Source: Paludibacterium paludis
Lineage (GTDB): Bacteria; Pseudomonadota; Gammaproteobacteria; Burkholderiales; Chromobacteriaceae
NCBI RefSeq assembly: GCF_018802605.1
Contig: NZ_CP069161.1
Span: 2,976,001-3,040,000 of the forward strand
DNA length: 64,000 bases
Direction: 5' to 3'
In this document: in pieces, positions 1 through 9,121 of the stretch
How positions within the stretch are numbered: position 1 is the first letter of the stretch
Layout: each line of letters opens with the position of its first letter
Made by a program: the position numbers and the translations under genes
Notes under the pieces: generated by a model
Told to the model about the DNA's origin: nothing
The model's database searches: none
Seen by the model: the letters and a program-made list of their open reading frames with translations, nothing else

Positions 1-316
1 ACACGCACAAGGTTCCGCGGTCGTCCTCGGGAATGAACACGGTTTCGACACCGTTGCCCGTCCCGACGTCGAGCAGCCACTTGCGGGTGCCATCCGATGC
101 CTGCTGCTGGGTAATCAACGAGGGCACCCGGACCTCGGCCGACTCTTCGAGCTTCGCGCGCAGGCTCTTGGCGATATCCGTCATCGCGGCGAAGTCGCTC
201 TCGCCCATCTGGTGCATCCAGCGCATGATCTGGCGGGCACGGAACGGCTTTTCGCCCATGCGGGAGAAATGGTCGGTCAGCGCGTCGAGATTGAAGTCGA
301 GCAGATTGGTCTTCAT
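1..316 (-). CDS. rlmN: 23S rRNA (adenine-2503-C2)-methyltransferase, N-terminal part
   Basis: The first 105 codons of RlmN, a radical-SAM enzyme that methylates A2503 of 23S rRNA and A37 of some tRNAs; the rest, including the CxxxCxxC iron-sulfur motif, lies beyond the window edge. The visible part starts MKTNLLDFN and carries the family N-terminal pattern ([12 protein letters not shown], then DGTRKWL and ETVFIPED). It lies 67 bp downstream of ndk on the same strand, the ndk-rlmN order known from E. coli and Neisseriales. In that order ispG and the housekeeping hisS follow rlmN, so a standard hisS probably sits just outside this window. Confidence 0.93.
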   Translation of the reverse strand, partial: MKTNLLDFNLDALTDHFSRMGEKPFRARQIMRWMHQMGESDFAAMTDIAKSLRAKLEESAEVRVPSLITQQQASDGTRKWLLDVGTGNGVETVFIPEDDRGTLCV

Positions 317-383
317 GGGGAAGGGAACCTCGTCGGGCCGCCGCCCCTCCCGCATGGAAGGCGCGGCGGCGCGTAAAACTGGA

Positions 384-809
384 TCAGCGAGCGCAGACTT
401 CGGAAGCGGCGAAGAAGTAGGCCACTTCGATGGCGGCGTTTTCGGCGCTGTCGGAACCGTGCACGGCGTTGGCGTCGATCGAGTCGGCGAAATCGGCGCG
501 GATGGTGCCGGCATCAGCCTTCTTCGGGTCGGTCGCGCCCATCAGCTCGCGGTTCTTGGCGACGGCACCCTCGCCTTCCAGCACCTGGATCATCACCGGG
601 CCGGAAACCATGAAGTCGACCAGATCCTTGAAGAAAGGACGCTCCTTGTGAACGGCGTAGAAGCCCTCGGCTTCGGCGCGGGACAGCTGCTTCATCTTGG
701 CCGCGACGATCTTCAGACCGGCGGATTCGAAGCGGTCATAGATCTTGCCAATGACATTTTTACCAACAGCGTCCGGTTTAACGATGGACAGGGTGCGTTC
801 AATTGCCAT
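384..809 (-). CDS. ndk: Nucleoside diphosphate kinase
   Basis: A 141-residue cytoplasmic enzyme that transfers the gamma-phosphate of ATP to NDPs through a phosphohistidine. The start [15 protein letters not shown] is the family N-terminus, and the active-site stretch HGSDS near residue 118 is intact. Length is normal for bacterial Ndk. The start at 809 is preferred over the longer in-frame ATG at 911 because a GGGAGAT ribosome-binding site lies just upstream and the extra 34 residues match nothing in the family. Confidence 0.97.
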   Translation of the reverse strand: MAIERTLSIVKPDAVGKNVIGKIYDRFESAGLKIVAAKMKQLSRAEAEGFYAVHKERPFFKDLVDFMVSGPVMIQVLEGEGAVAKNRELMGATDPKKADAGTIRADFADSIDANAVHGSDSAENAAIEVAYFFAASEVCAR

Positions 810-931
810 ATAAATCTCCCATTTAACAATGATGATAGCGTGACGGCTCCAGGGAGTCCGCCCGCGTCTACCCAATTTTGCGGAACCGGGTATTTTACCA
901 GCCTTTAGCAAGGTAATGTTGCACTAATTCC

Positions 932-1726
932 ATGGCGATGAAAGAAAACCCGAATTCGGCGCCCGACGAGCGCCTCGATGACGACACCGACTCCAGCACG
1001 CGCATCAAGACCCGGCTCGCCATCGCGGCCGGTCTGGCCGTGGTCGCGCTGGCGGCGATCCCGTTGATCGACAGTGTCGGCAACAAGAAAAGCGAACCGG
1101 CTCCCGCCGCGGATCCCAGCAGCGGCCGGATCGCGGCCATCGCGCCGCCGCCCCAGGCCCAGCAGCCGGCCAGCGCCGCGGCCGCGCAACCGGCGCCGGC
1201 CGAAGCGAGCGTCCCGGCCGGCGCACCGCGCGGACCGGATGTCGCCAGCACTCCGGGCATGCAAGTCACGCCGGGCGTCAAGCTGCCGGCGACACTCCCC
1301 GCCCAGACCCCGGCCCCCCAGACCTCGCCCACTACCCGCCACGAGGCGCCGCCGCCCCGCCCAGCCGCGCCACCCTCGCTCGCGCACCCGCAAGTGGCCG
1401 CCGTGCCTCCCGCGGCCCGCACCGCGCAGGCCGACCTTGTGCCGCAACCGGCTCCACTCGCCGCCCGTGCCGAACCGGCCCCGGCAACGCAGGCGCGGGC
1501 AAAGCCGGCGGGCTCATCGCTCGGCTACAACGTGCAGCTCGGCCTGTTCAGCAGTCTTGGCAACGCCCAGAAAATGATCGAGGAACTCAAGGCCAAGGGC
1601 ATCGAGGTGCATACCGAGACACGGCTGCACGTCGGGCCGTTCCGCTCCCGCGCCGAAGCGGAGGAAACCCAGGCCAAACTGCGCGCGCTCGGCTACACCC
1701 CGCTGCTTGTCCCCGCCGGCGGATAA
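932..1726 (+). CDS. SPOR-domain inner-membrane protein
   Basis: A 264-residue protein with a short acidic cytoplasmic N-terminus, one transmembrane helix at about residues 29-46, a long Pro/Ala-rich periplasmic linker (about 55-190), and a C-terminal SPOR domain from about 195 (YNVQLGLFSS, then VGPFRSRAEAEE). SPOR domains bind glycan strands stripped of stem peptides at the division septum, as in FtsN, DamX and DedD. The architecture is seen; a role in division or envelope maintenance is inferred. It is divergent from ndk. The specific orthologue cannot be named, because proline-rich SPOR proteins diverge quickly. Confidence 0.85.
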   Translation: MAMKENPNSAPDERLDDDTDSSTRIKTRLAIAAGLAVVALAAIPLIDSVGNKKSEPAPAADPSSGRIAAIAPPPQAQQPASAAAAQPAPAEASVPAGAPRGPDVASTPGMQVTPGVKLPATLPAQTPAPQTSPTTRHEAPPPRPAAPPSLAHPQVAAVPPAARTAQADLVPQPAPLAARAEPAPATQARAKPAGSSLGYNVQLGLFSSLGNAQKMIEELKAKGIEVHTETRLHVGPFRSRAEAEETQAKLRALGYTPLLVPAGG

Positions 1727-2220
1727 ACCGACCCACCCACCCCGTCCGGCCACCCTTCCACGGGTGGTCCAGCCTCACCCGCGCCGCCCGGACACTTCGC
1801 AACCCGTTGAAAACACATCCATCTGATCCATGTCAAACAATTAATGACATAAGACAAATTGACTGACCTATTCAACGTCAAAGTACTTGACTATAAAGTC
1901 GCATTTACGAAAATTACCTTCGCTTTAAAGATTCCATTATGACAGTGAAATGCCTACAATGCGCGGCATGCCTGCTGAGGGCGGAACAGCTACCCGCCAC
2001 ACCATGCACATGGTCAATAAGGGTCTGCCCCGAGTCTCGCAAGGGTCCCGGGTCTCCAGTCTCCAAAGAGATACAGGATTGCATCTGTCTCAGGCATTTG
2101 CCCGCGCTAAGCGGGCATACTTTCTGACGCCCGGTATCGCCGATATCGGGCGTTTTGACTTTCCCGCCGTGTAAGGATAATGTCATTGGACCAGCCTCAC
2201 CGACATTCAGGAGTCCTTAC
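1727..2220. other. 494-bp intergenic stretch, possible structured RNA
   Basis: No convincing protein gene. The left part is AT-rich and holds several TTGACT-like boxes (for example 1887-1892). The right part contains three consecutive hairpins: an imperfect one at about 2066-2092 (GAGATACAG/CTGTCTC), one at 2098-2117 (TGCCCGC-GCTAA-GCGGGCA), and one at 2127-2152 followed by TTTTGACTTT, which looks like a terminator. This suggests a transcript ending before the next gene, either a small RNA or a long untranslated tail. I do not recognise an Rfam family. Confidence 0.35.
2126..2160 (+). terminator. Hairpin with T-rich tail
   Basis: CGCCCG and CGGGCG arms extended by TATC/GATA around a GCC loop, followed by TTTTGACTTT. 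It would terminate any transcript arising in the preceding intergenic stretch and leaves about 60 bp for the leader of the hydrolase gene. Confidence 0.6.
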
Positions 2221-2754
2221 ATGTCAAAGACAGCCCTACTCGTCATCGACGTTCAGCAAGCCTGCATGGACGGCCCGCCGGCCAGCGCTCGCGCCGCACA
2301 GGTTCTGGCCACGCTCAACCGCGTCATCGCCAAGGCCCGCAAGCGCGGCATGCCGGTGATCTTCATCCAGCACAACGGCCCCAAGGGCTCCCCGCTCGAA
2401 CCCGGACAGGATGGCTGGAAGCTGCATTCGGCCCTGGAGCGGCACGAAAGCGATGCGGTGATCCGCAAATCCTTCAGCGACTGTTTTCATGCCACGACGC
2501 TCGCCGCCACGCTCTCGCGCCTGGGCGCCGAAGCGTTGTGGATCACCGGTTACGCCACTGATTTTTGCGTGGCGAGCACGGTCAACGGCGCGGCCTTCCG
2601 CGGTTTTCCAGTGACGGTGATCGCCGATGCCCACACCACCAAGGATCGCCCTCATGCGAAGGGCGAGACCCTGATCGACCATTACAATTGGGTCTGGTCG
2701 AACCTTGGCGCGCCGGCGCCGATACGCGTCGTTCCCTGCGACGAGCTGCCCTGA
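2221..2754 (+). CDS. Isochorismatase-family cysteine hydrolase
   Basis: A 177-residue cytoplasmic hydrolase of the isochorismatase/nicotinamidase fold. The catalytic triad is visible: Asp10 in LLVIDVQ, Lys83 in VIRKSFSDCF and Cys116 in GYATDFCV. These enzymes hydrolyse C-N or C-O bonds in small substrates such as nicotinamide, biuret or isochorismate; the substrate here cannot be told. The start at 2221 has an AGGAGT site 6 bp upstream; the longer reading from 2155 is not supported. It ends about 40 bp before the cobalamin riboswitch and is probably a separate transcription unit. Confidence 0.88.
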   Translation: MSKTALLVIDVQQACMDGPPASARAAQVLATLNRVIAKARKRGMPVIFIQHNGPKGSPLEPGQDGWKLHSALERHESDAVIRKSFSDCFHATTLAATLSRLGAEALWITGYATDFCVASTVNGAAFRGFPVTVIADAHTTKDRPHAKGETLIDHYNWVWSNLGAPAPIRVVPCDELP

Positions 2755-2795
2755 GTCCGGCCCGGCTAGCCAGAAACGGGGGGGTTCGCTACAAT

Positions 2796-2975
2796 TGGCC
2801 ACGTCCAGGTGCCCGATCCGAAAAGAACGGGTTGAACGGGAAACAGGTGAAAAGCCTGTGCTGCCCCTGCAACGGTAAGCAAGCGCGGATTCTCCGGATT
2901 CGCCACTGCGGGATACCCTCCCGCGGGAAGGCGGAGAATCAAATTCTTGCAAGTCCGGATACCGGCCTCGGACGG
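2796..2975 (+). promoter_or_regulatory. Cobalamin (AdoCbl) riboswitch
   Basis: The B12-box signature GCTGCCCCTGCAACGGTAA is at 2860-2878, preceded by CAGGTGCC (2804) and GGGAAACAGGTG, followed by the GCCACTG and GGGAAGGCG elements and closed by AAGTCCGGATACCGGCC at about 2951-2967. These are the conserved core elements of the cobalamin riboswitch family. It lies directly upstream of the B12 receptor and synthesis genes and should repress them when adenosylcobalamin is plentiful. The ends are approximate. Confidence 0.96.
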
Positions 2976-3126
2976 TCGCGCCACGGCGCGGCCATGACGA
3001 CGCGCGGCAGGGTGCACGGGCTCGGGTGAGATCCAGCGAGCCCTGCCCTGTTTCCGTCCGGCCGTTTTCCCTGCCTCCATTACGATGAATGATTGCTGCG
3101 CAGAGGGCGCAGCCATGGAGACCAGG

Positions 3127-5007
3127 ATGTCCGACCGCTCTTTCCCCGCCTTACCGTTCGCCCTTGCCCTGCCCGCCGCCTGCGTGGCGATGACGGCGGG
3201 CGCCGCCGACGCCCCCCTGTTGCCCGATGTCGTGGTGACGGCCTCGCGCATCGCCCAGCCCCTGCGTGAAGTGATCGGCGATGTCAGCGTGATCACCCGC
3301 GACGACATCGAGCGCCACCCCGGCCAGAATCTCGCGGATGTGCTGACCACCGCACCCGGCGTGCAGATTTCCCGCAACGGCGGCGCCGGCCAGTCCTCCA
3401 CCTTGTGGATCCGCGGCTCCGACAAGAATGTTGTGCTGGTGGACGGCGTGCGCGTCGATTCCGCCACGCTCGGCTTAACCGCCATCGAGAACTTCCCGGC
3501 CGACCAGATCGAACGCATCGAAATCCTCCGCGGCGCGGCCGCCAGCCTGTACGGCTCGGACGCGATGGGCGGCGTGGTGCAGATTTTCACGCGCAAGGGC
3601 GGCGAGGATCTGCGCGCGTCGGTGCAGGCCGGCGCCGGCAATCACGGCAACGCGGCCGTCCAGGCCAACGTATCGGGCAGTGTCGGCGCCAGCCGCTTCG
3701 CGCTGGGCGTGGCCCACTCGCGCACCGACGGCGTGTCGGCCGTGGCCAATCCGGATAATGTCCGCTACAACCCCGACAAGGACGGCAACCGCAACACCAG
3801 TCTCAGCCTGTCGGCCAGCCACGACCTGTCGGCCGCCACCTCGTTCGGCGCCACCATTCTCTATGCGCGCAATGTCACGCACTACGACTCATATACCGGC
3901 TACCCCCCGGCGGGGCAGGGCTACGACTACCGCAACGAGAAACTCAACGGGGCGACGTCGGCATGGCTCGCCCACACCTTCAGCGATGTCTGGAAAACCC
4001 GCCTGCAGCTGGCCAGCTCCGTTGACAGCAACGATACGTTCGACCCGCTGTCCCCAACCAATTTCAGCGACAGCAAGTCATCCATCACCACACGTAACCG
4101 CCAGGCGACCTGGCAGAACGATATCGTGCTCAGCGGCGGCGGCAAGGCCACCGTGGCGCTCGAGTCGCTGGAGCAGCGCGTGTCGGGCAGCACCGATTAC
4201 ACCATCAAGAAACGCACCAACAACAGCCTGACGGGCAACTATCTGACCCGCTTTGGCGACCTGCGACTCGAAGCGGGCGCGCGACATGACCGCAACTCGC
4301 AGTTCGGCAGCTACAACACCGGGCGCGTCGGCGCGAGCTACGACTTCCTGGACGCCTGGCAGGTCGGCGTCTCCACCGGCAACAGTTTCCGGGCCCCGAC
4401 CTTCAATGACCTTTACTGGCCCAACTCCGGAAACCCGTCGCTAAAACCCGAGAAAGGTTTCAGCAAGGAAATGTTCCTCGCCTACCGCGGCAACGCCCTC
4501 CAGGGCCGCGTGACCGTTTACGAAAACCTGGTGCGCGACCTGATCCAGTGGGCGGAAGTCAGCCAGTACGTCTGGAAACCGATGAATGTCGACAAAGCCT
4601 CCCTGCGCGGCATCACGGCCAATGCCGAATGGTCGCATGGCAAGCTGACCCTCGGCGGCCAGGCTGACTGGCTGCGCGCGCGGGATGACTCCAACGGCGC
4701 GACACGCGACAAGCGCCTGCCACGCCGCGCCGACCGGACCGCGAGCCTGTACGCGGCCTACAAGGCGGACAATTGGCAGGTGCGTGGCGAGTGGCAGGCG
4801 GTCGGCCGCCGCTTCGACGACGCGGCCAACAATGATCCCCTGGGCGGCTACGCGGTGGCGAACCTGTCCGCCAGTTGGTCGGTGACGCGCGACGTGACCC
4901 TGCTCGCCACCCTCGACAACCTGTTCAACCGCAAGTACCAATCGGTCAAGGACTACGGCGTCATGGGCCGCAACGGCATGCTCAGCGTGCGCTGGACACT
5001 GAAGTAA
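3127..5007 (+). CDS. btuB: TonB-dependent vitamin B12 receptor
   Basis: A 626-residue outer-membrane beta-barrel for active corrinoid uptake. It has a signal peptide (about residues 1-27, ending ...TAGAADA), a TonB-box-like DVVVTA segment, the plug domain (NLADVLTTAPGVQISRNG, IRGSDKNVVLVDGVRV, RGAAASLYGSDAMGGVVQI) and a C-terminal barrel with a YQSVKDYGVMGRNG segment typical of BtuB. The ATG at 3127 is chosen because it puts the signal peptide at the N-terminus and follows GGAG; ATGs at 3085 and 3115 are in frame. The protein ends in Lys and lacks the usual terminal aromatic residue. First gene after the riboswitch. Confidence 0.93.
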   Translation: MSDRSFPALPFALALPAACVAMTAGAADAPLLPDVVVTASRIAQPLREVIGDVSVITRDDIERHPGQNLADVLTTAPGVQISRNGGAGQSSTLWIRGSDKNVVLVDGVRVDSATLGLTAIENFPADQIERIEILRGAAASLYGSDAMGGVVQIFTRKGGEDLRASVQAGAGNHGNAAVQANVSGSVGASRFALGVAHSRTDGVSAVANPDNVRYNPDKDGNRNTSLSLSASHDLSAATSFGATILYARNVTHYDSYTGYPPAGQGYDYRNEKLNGATSAWLAHTFSDVWKTRLQLASSVDSNDTFDPLSPTNFSDSKSSITTRNRQATWQNDIVLSGGGKATVALESLEQRVSGSTDYTIKKRTNNSLTGNYLTRFGDLRLEAGARHDRNSQFGSYNTGRVGASYDFLDAWQVGVSTGNSFRAPTFNDLYWPNSGNPSLKPEKGFSKEMFLAYRGNALQGRVTVYENLVRDLIQWAEVSQYVWKPMNVDKASLRGITANAEWSHGKLTLGGQADWLRARDDSNGATRDKRLPRRADRTASLYAAYKADNWQVRGEWQAVGRRFDDAANNDPLGGYAVANLSASWSVTRDVTLLATLDNLFNRKYQSVKDYGVMGRNGMLSVRWTLK

Positions 5008-5534
5008 TGGTCGAGCTGATCCTCGGCGGGGCGCGCAGCGGCAAAAGCCGCTACGCGCTCGGGCAGGCGCTGAACCACGCGGGGCCGGTGGCGTGGATCG
5101 CCACCGCCGAGGCCCATGACGCGGAAATGCGCGAACGCATCCGGCTGCATCGGGCCGAACGGCCCGCCCGCTGGCGCACGCTCGAGAGCCCGCTGGCGCT
5201 CTCGCAGGCGCTGGATGCGGCGGGTGATACGTTCACGGTCATCGACTGCCTGACCCTGTGGGTATCCAACTGGTTGTGCACGGACGACGGGCCGGGCTGG
5301 CTCGCCGAACGCGACGCTTTTCTTGCCCGGCTCGCCGCGCGCCGCGCGCCGTTGCTTCTTGTCAGCAACGAAGTCGGTTTCGGCATCGTGCCGGACAACG
5401 CGCTGGCACGGCATTTTCGCGACGAGGCGGGTTTTTTGCATCAGGCGGTCGCCGCCGTCGCCCCGCGCGTCACCCTGGTGGTGGCGGGCATCCCGATGAC
5501 CGTCAAATCCCCTCCCGAAGGACACAGGCAATGA
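5007..5534 (+). CDS. cobU: Adenosylcobinamide kinase / adenosylcobinamide-phosphate guanylyltransferase
   Basis: A 175-residue bifunctional enzyme that phosphorylates adenosylcobinamide and then attaches GMP, giving AdoCbi-GDP for nucleotide loop assembly. The P-loop GGARSGKS is at residues 7-14, and the family segments HRAERPARWRTLE, IDCLTLWVSNWL and VSNEVGFGIVP are present. The start overlaps the btuB stop (TAATG), so translation is probably coupled. Length is normal. Confidence 0.96.
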   Translation: MVELILGGARSGKSRYALGQALNHAGPVAWIATAEAHDAEMRERIRLHRAERPARWRTLESPLALSQALDAAGDTFTVIDCLTLWVSNWLCTDDGPGWLAERDAFLARLAARRAPLLLVSNEVGFGIVPDNALARHFRDEAGFLHQAVAAVAPRVTLVVAGIPMTVKSPPEGHRQ

Positions 5535-6586
5535 CAAACACATGGTGGCAGGACAGCATTCCCGCTCTGGATGAAACCGCCCGCAACGCGGCGCTCACGC
5601 GTCAGACCGTTCTGACCAAACCCGCCGGCTCGCTCGGCCGCCTGGAAACCCTGGCGGTGAAACTGGCCGCCATGCAAGGCCGCGCCGAACCCGACCTCGC
5701 CCACCCGTGGATTTCCGTGTTCGCCGCCGACCATGGCATCGCGGCGGCCGGCGTCTCCGCCTATCCGCGCGAAGTCACCTTGCAGATGGTGGCCAACTTC
5801 GCCGCGGGCGGCGCCGCCATTTGCGTGCTGGCACGGCACATCGGCGCCCGTTTCGAGGTGATCGATGTCGGCGTCGCCGGCGACACCTCGGCCTGGCCCG
5901 ACGTGGTGCAGGCCAAGACGGTGAACGGCACGGCGAGTTTTCTGGAAGAGCCGGCCATGTCGGAAGCCACGGTCGACAGCGCCCTGGCCGCCGGCCGCGA
6001 AGCCGTGGCCCGCGCCGTCGCCGCCGGCGCGGACTGTTTCATCGCCGGGGAGATGGGCATCGGCAACACCACCAGCGCCACGGCGCTGGCCTGCCTGTGG
6101 CTGGAGCGCGATCCCGAGGCGATGACAGGCGCCGGCACCGGCCTTGACGACGCCGGTATCCGCCGCAAGGCCGGTGTCGTGCGCAATGCGCTGGCCCTGC
6201 ACCGGACAATGTCGGCCGACCCGAAAAGCGCGCTCGCGCGGCTGGGCGGCGCCGAAATCGCCGCCATGGCCGGCGCCTACGTCGCGGCCGCGCAGGCCCG
6301 CCTGCCGGTCATCGTCGACGGCTATATCAGTTCGGTCGCGGCGTTGGCCGCCACGCGGCTCAATCCGGGAGCCGCCGCCTGGTTCCTGTTCGGCCACGAA
6401 TCCGCCGAAAAGGCCCACCGCGACGTGCTGGCGGCCCTCGGCGGGCAACCCGTCCTGGCGCTCGGCCTGCGCCTGGGAGAAGGCAGCGGCGCGGCCGCCG
6501 CCTTCCCGGTCATCCAGGCCGCCTGCCGCCTGCACTCCCGCATGGCCACCTTCGCCGAAGCGGGCGTCAGCGACCGCGAGGCCTGA
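5531..6586 (+). CDS. cobT: Nicotinate-nucleotide-dimethylbenzimidazole phosphoribosyltransferase
   Basis: A 351-residue enzyme that makes alpha-ribazole phosphate, the lower ligand precursor, from dimethylbenzimidazole and nicotinate mononucleotide. Family signatures include [38 protein letters not shown] and the C-terminal [10 protein letters not shown] that holds the catalytic glutamate. The ATG overlaps the cobU stop by four bases (ATGA). Length is normal. Confidence 0.97.
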   Translation: MTNTWWQDSIPALDETARNAALTRQTVLTKPAGSLGRLETLAVKLAAMQGRAEPDLAHPWISVFAADHGIAAAGVSAYPREVTLQMVANFAAGGAAICVLARHIGARFEVIDVGVAGDTSAWPDVVQAKTVNGTASFLEEPAMSEATVDSALAAGREAVARAVAAGADCFIAGEMGIGNTTSATALACLWLERDPEAMTGAGTGLDDAGIRRKAGVVRNALALHRTMSADPKSALARLGGAEIAAMAGAYVAAAQARLPVIVDGYISSVAALAATRLNPGAAAWFLFGHESAEKAHRDVLAALGGQPVLALGLRLGEGSGAAAAFPVIQAACRLHSRMATFAEAGVSDREA

Positions 6587-6591
6587 GCGTC

Positions 6592-7515
6592 ATGCCGTCC
6601 GCCATCCTGTCGCCCGGACTCTCCGCCCTGGCTCTGGGCTTCACGCTGGAGCTGGCGGTCGGGGAACCGAAACACTGGCATCCGCTGGTCGCGTTCGGCA
6701 CGCTGGCAAGCTGGCTGGAGGTCCGTCTGAACCTGGGCCGCTCGCGCTTCACGCGCGGCCTGGCCGCCGTGTGCCTGCTGCTGGTTCCCGCGCTGCTGGC
6801 TTTCGCGCTCGCGCGCCATTACGCGGGCTGGGTGGCGGACGGCATCGCCCTGTGGTTCGCCCTTGGCGCGAAAAGCCTCTACCAGCACATCGAGGCCATC
6901 CGCGCGCCCCTGATGGCGGGCCGGCTCGATGAGGCGCGCGCGGCGGTCGGCCGCATCGTCAGCCGCGACACCAGCGCGCTCGACGAAACCGGCGTGTGCC
7001 GCGCCACGCTCGAATCCCTTCTGGAAAACGGCTCCGACGCCGTGGCCGCCACGCTGTTCTGGTTCGCGCTGGCGGGCGGTTACGGCGTCATACTGCATCG
7101 CCTCGTCAACACGCTGGACGCCATGTGGGGCTACCGCACCGCGCGTTTCGAACGGTTCGGCAAGGCCGCCGCGCGCCTTGACGATTTGCTGAATTGTTTG
7201 CCGGCCAGGCTGACCGCGCTGGCCTATGCGCTGTGCGGCGACACGCGCCGGGCCGTCGCGGCCTGGCGGCATCAGGCGTCCGGCTGGGAAAGCCCCAATG
7301 CCGGACCGGTGATGGCCAGCGGGGCCGGCGCGCTGGGAGTACGACTGGGCGGCGCGGCCTGCTACCACGGACAGCGGGAAATCCGCCCGGCGCTTGGCAT
7401 GGGACGCCCGCCCGTGACGGGCGACATCGCCAGGGGACTCGCGCTCACCGCGCGCGCGGGCGTCCTCCTGGCCGCGCTGCTGACCGCTCTGGAGGTCGCG
7501 CGATGGATATCGTGA
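6592..7515 (+). CDS. cbiB: Adenosylcobinamide-phosphate synthase
   Basis: A 307-residue inner-membrane protein that joins the aminopropanol phosphate arm to adenosylcobyric acid. The hydrophobic character and family segments support the call: [18 protein letters not shown] at the N-terminus, then [27 protein letters not shown] and [11 protein letters not shown]. It follows cobT by 5 bp and its end overlaps the start of cobD, as expected for two genes acting in the same step. In aerobic-pathway nomenclature this gene is called cobD. Confidence 0.95.
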   Translation: MPSAILSPGLSALALGFTLELAVGEPKHWHPLVAFGTLASWLEVRLNLGRSRFTRGLAAVCLLLVPALLAFALARHYAGWVADGIALWFALGAKSLYQHIEAIRAPLMAGRLDEARAAVGRIVSRDTSALDETGVCRATLESLLENGSDAVAATLFWFALAGGYGVILHRLVNTLDAMWGYRTARFERFGKAAARLDDLLNCLPARLTALAYALCGDTRRAVAAWRHQASGWESPNAGPVMASGAGALGVRLGGAACYHGQREIRPALGMGRPPVTGDIARGLALTARAGVLLAALLTALEVARWIS

Positions 7516-8516
7516 GCACCCCGCCGCACCATGGCGGCGACCTTGAACGCGCCATGGCGCGCTACGGCGGCGAGGCGCGGGACTGGATCGACCTGTCCTC
7601 CGGCATCGCCCCCGCCCCCTATCCGCTGCCCCCGGTGCCCCCTCGTGTCTGGCAACGGCTGCCGGACGGCGATCAGGCACTCCTCGACGCCGCAAGACGG
7701 TATTATGACTGCGACACCCTGCTGGCCACGGCCGGCAGCCAGGCCGCGATCGCGCTCTTGCCGCGGCTGTGGCCTTCCTCGCGTGTCGGAGTGCTGGCAC
7801 CCTCCTACGCGGAGCATGCCTGGCAGTGGTTGCGGCAAGGACACGCGATCGTCGCGCTGTCCGGCGAAACCGATATAGAAAGGCATCTGGACACGCTCGA
7901 TGTGCTGGTGCTGGTCAATCCGAACAATCCCGATTGCCGCCGCTGGCCCCGCGCGCGCCTGCTCGACTGGCACCGGCGCCTGGCGGCGCGGCGCGCGACG
8001 CTGATCGTCGACGAAGCCTTCGCGGACGCCGACAACGGGGAAAGCCTGCTGCCTTGCATGCCGCGCGACGGATTGATCGTCCTGCGCTCGGTCGGCAAGT
8101 TTTTCGGGTTGGCGGGCGTGCGGCTGGGGTTCGTCGCCGCCGCCCCGGCCCTGCTGCAGCGCATGGAGCGGGAGTTCGGTCCCTGGAGTGTCGGCGGACC
8201 CGCGCAATGGGCCGCGACGCTGGCGCTGGGCGATACGGAATGGCAGACGCGGCAGCGGAACACCCTCGCGGACGCCTCGCGGCGTCTCGCCCGCGACCTT
8301 TCGGACGCGGGACTCGCGCCGGCCGGATGCCACCCCCTGATGCACTGGTGCCCGGCCGGCGACGCGCGGGGCTGGCACGAGGCACTGGCCGGGGAGCGCA
8401 TCTGGACCCGGCTATTCGGCGAACCGGCCGGTCTGCGCTTCGGCCCCCTTCCCGCGACACTTCACGATGAATTTGCCCGGCGCCTCGCGCGCGCCGCGAA
8501 GGAGATGACCCCATGA
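7503..8516 (+). CDS. cobD: L-threonine-O-3-phosphate decarboxylase
   Basis: A 337-residue PLP enzyme of aminotransferase fold class I that makes (R)-1-amino-2-propanol phosphate for the corrin side arm. Asp170 (LIVDEAF) and the PLP-binding Lys199 ([16 protein letters not shown]) are visible, as are VNPNNPD and the N-terminal DLSSGIAP. The start at 7503 overlaps the end of cbiB by 13 bp; the longer reading upstream lies inside cbiB and is rejected. Confidence 0.93.
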   Translation: MDIVSTPPHHGGDLERAMARYGGEARDWIDLSSGIAPAPYPLPPVPPRVWQRLPDGDQALLDAARRYYDCDTLLATAGSQAAIALLPRLWPSSRVGVLAPSYAEHAWQWLRQGHAIVALSGETDIERHLDTLDVLVLVNPNNPDCRRWPRARLLDWHRRLAARRATLIVDEAFADADNGESLLPCMPRDGLIVLRSVGKFFGLAGVRLGFVAAAPALLQRMEREFGPWSVGGPAQWAATLALGDTEWQTRQRNTLADASRRLARDLSDAGLAPAGCHPLMHWCPAGDARGWHEALAGERIWTRLFGEPAGLRFGPLPATLHDEFARRLARAAKEMTP

Positions 8517-9121
8517 ATCAGGATGACGGCCGCAACCTGCGCCACAAGGCGCGCATGGAACGCAAAAAAGCGCTGATCGACGCCAAAATCGCCGAAGCGG
8601 ACACCGACACCGGCATCCTGCTGGTGCTCACCGGCAACGGCAAGGGCAAATCCTCATCGGCCTTCGGCATGGTCGCCCGGGCGCTGGGGCATGGCATGAA
8701 GGTCGGCGTGGTGCAATTCATCAAGAGCCGCACCGATACAGGGGAGGAAGGGTTCTTCTCCCGGTTGCCCGGCGTCGAGTGGCATGTCATGGGCGATGGT
8801 TTCACCTGGGACACCCAGAACCGGGAGCAGGACATCGCCACGGCCAACGCGGCCTGGGAAACCGCCAGCCGCATGCTCGCCGATCCGTCCTTCGATCTGG
8901 TCGTGCTCGACGAAATGACCTATGTGATGAAATACGGCTACGTCCAGGCGCGGCGCATTCTCGACGATCTGCTGGCCCGCCCCGAGATGCAGCATGTGGT
9001 GGTCACCGGACGGGGCGCTCCGCCGGAGCTTCTGGACATCGCCGATACGGTGACCGACATGCAACCGGTGAAACACGCCTTCCACAGCGGTGTGCGCGCG
9101 CAGAAAGGCGTGGAGTGGTGA
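8513..9121 (+). CDS. cobO: Corrinoid adenosyltransferase, CobA/CobO/BtuR type
   Basis: A 202-residue ATP:cob(I)alamin adenosyltransferase. The P-loop GNGKGKSSSAFG and the family segments VVQFIKS, DLVVLDEMTYVMKYGY and VVTGRGAPPELLDIADTVTDM are present. The N-terminal KARMERKKALIDAKIAEA helix is typical. It adenosylates incoming or nascent corrinoids before amidation and side-arm attachment. ATGA-type overlap with cobD. Confidence 0.96.
   Translation: MNQDDGRNLRHKARMERKKALIDAKIAEADTDTGILLVLTGNGKGKSSSAFGMVARALGHGMKVGVVQFIKSRTDTGEEGFFSRLPGVEWHVMGDGFTWDTQNREQDIATANAAWETASRMLADPSFDLVVLDEMTYVMKYGYVQARRILDDLLARPEMQHVVVTGRGAPPELLDIADTVTDMQPVKHAFHSGVRAQKGVEW

Noticed and set aside
33..908. Plus-strand frame over rlmN and ndk
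   Set aside because: Shadow of two conserved minus-strand genes.
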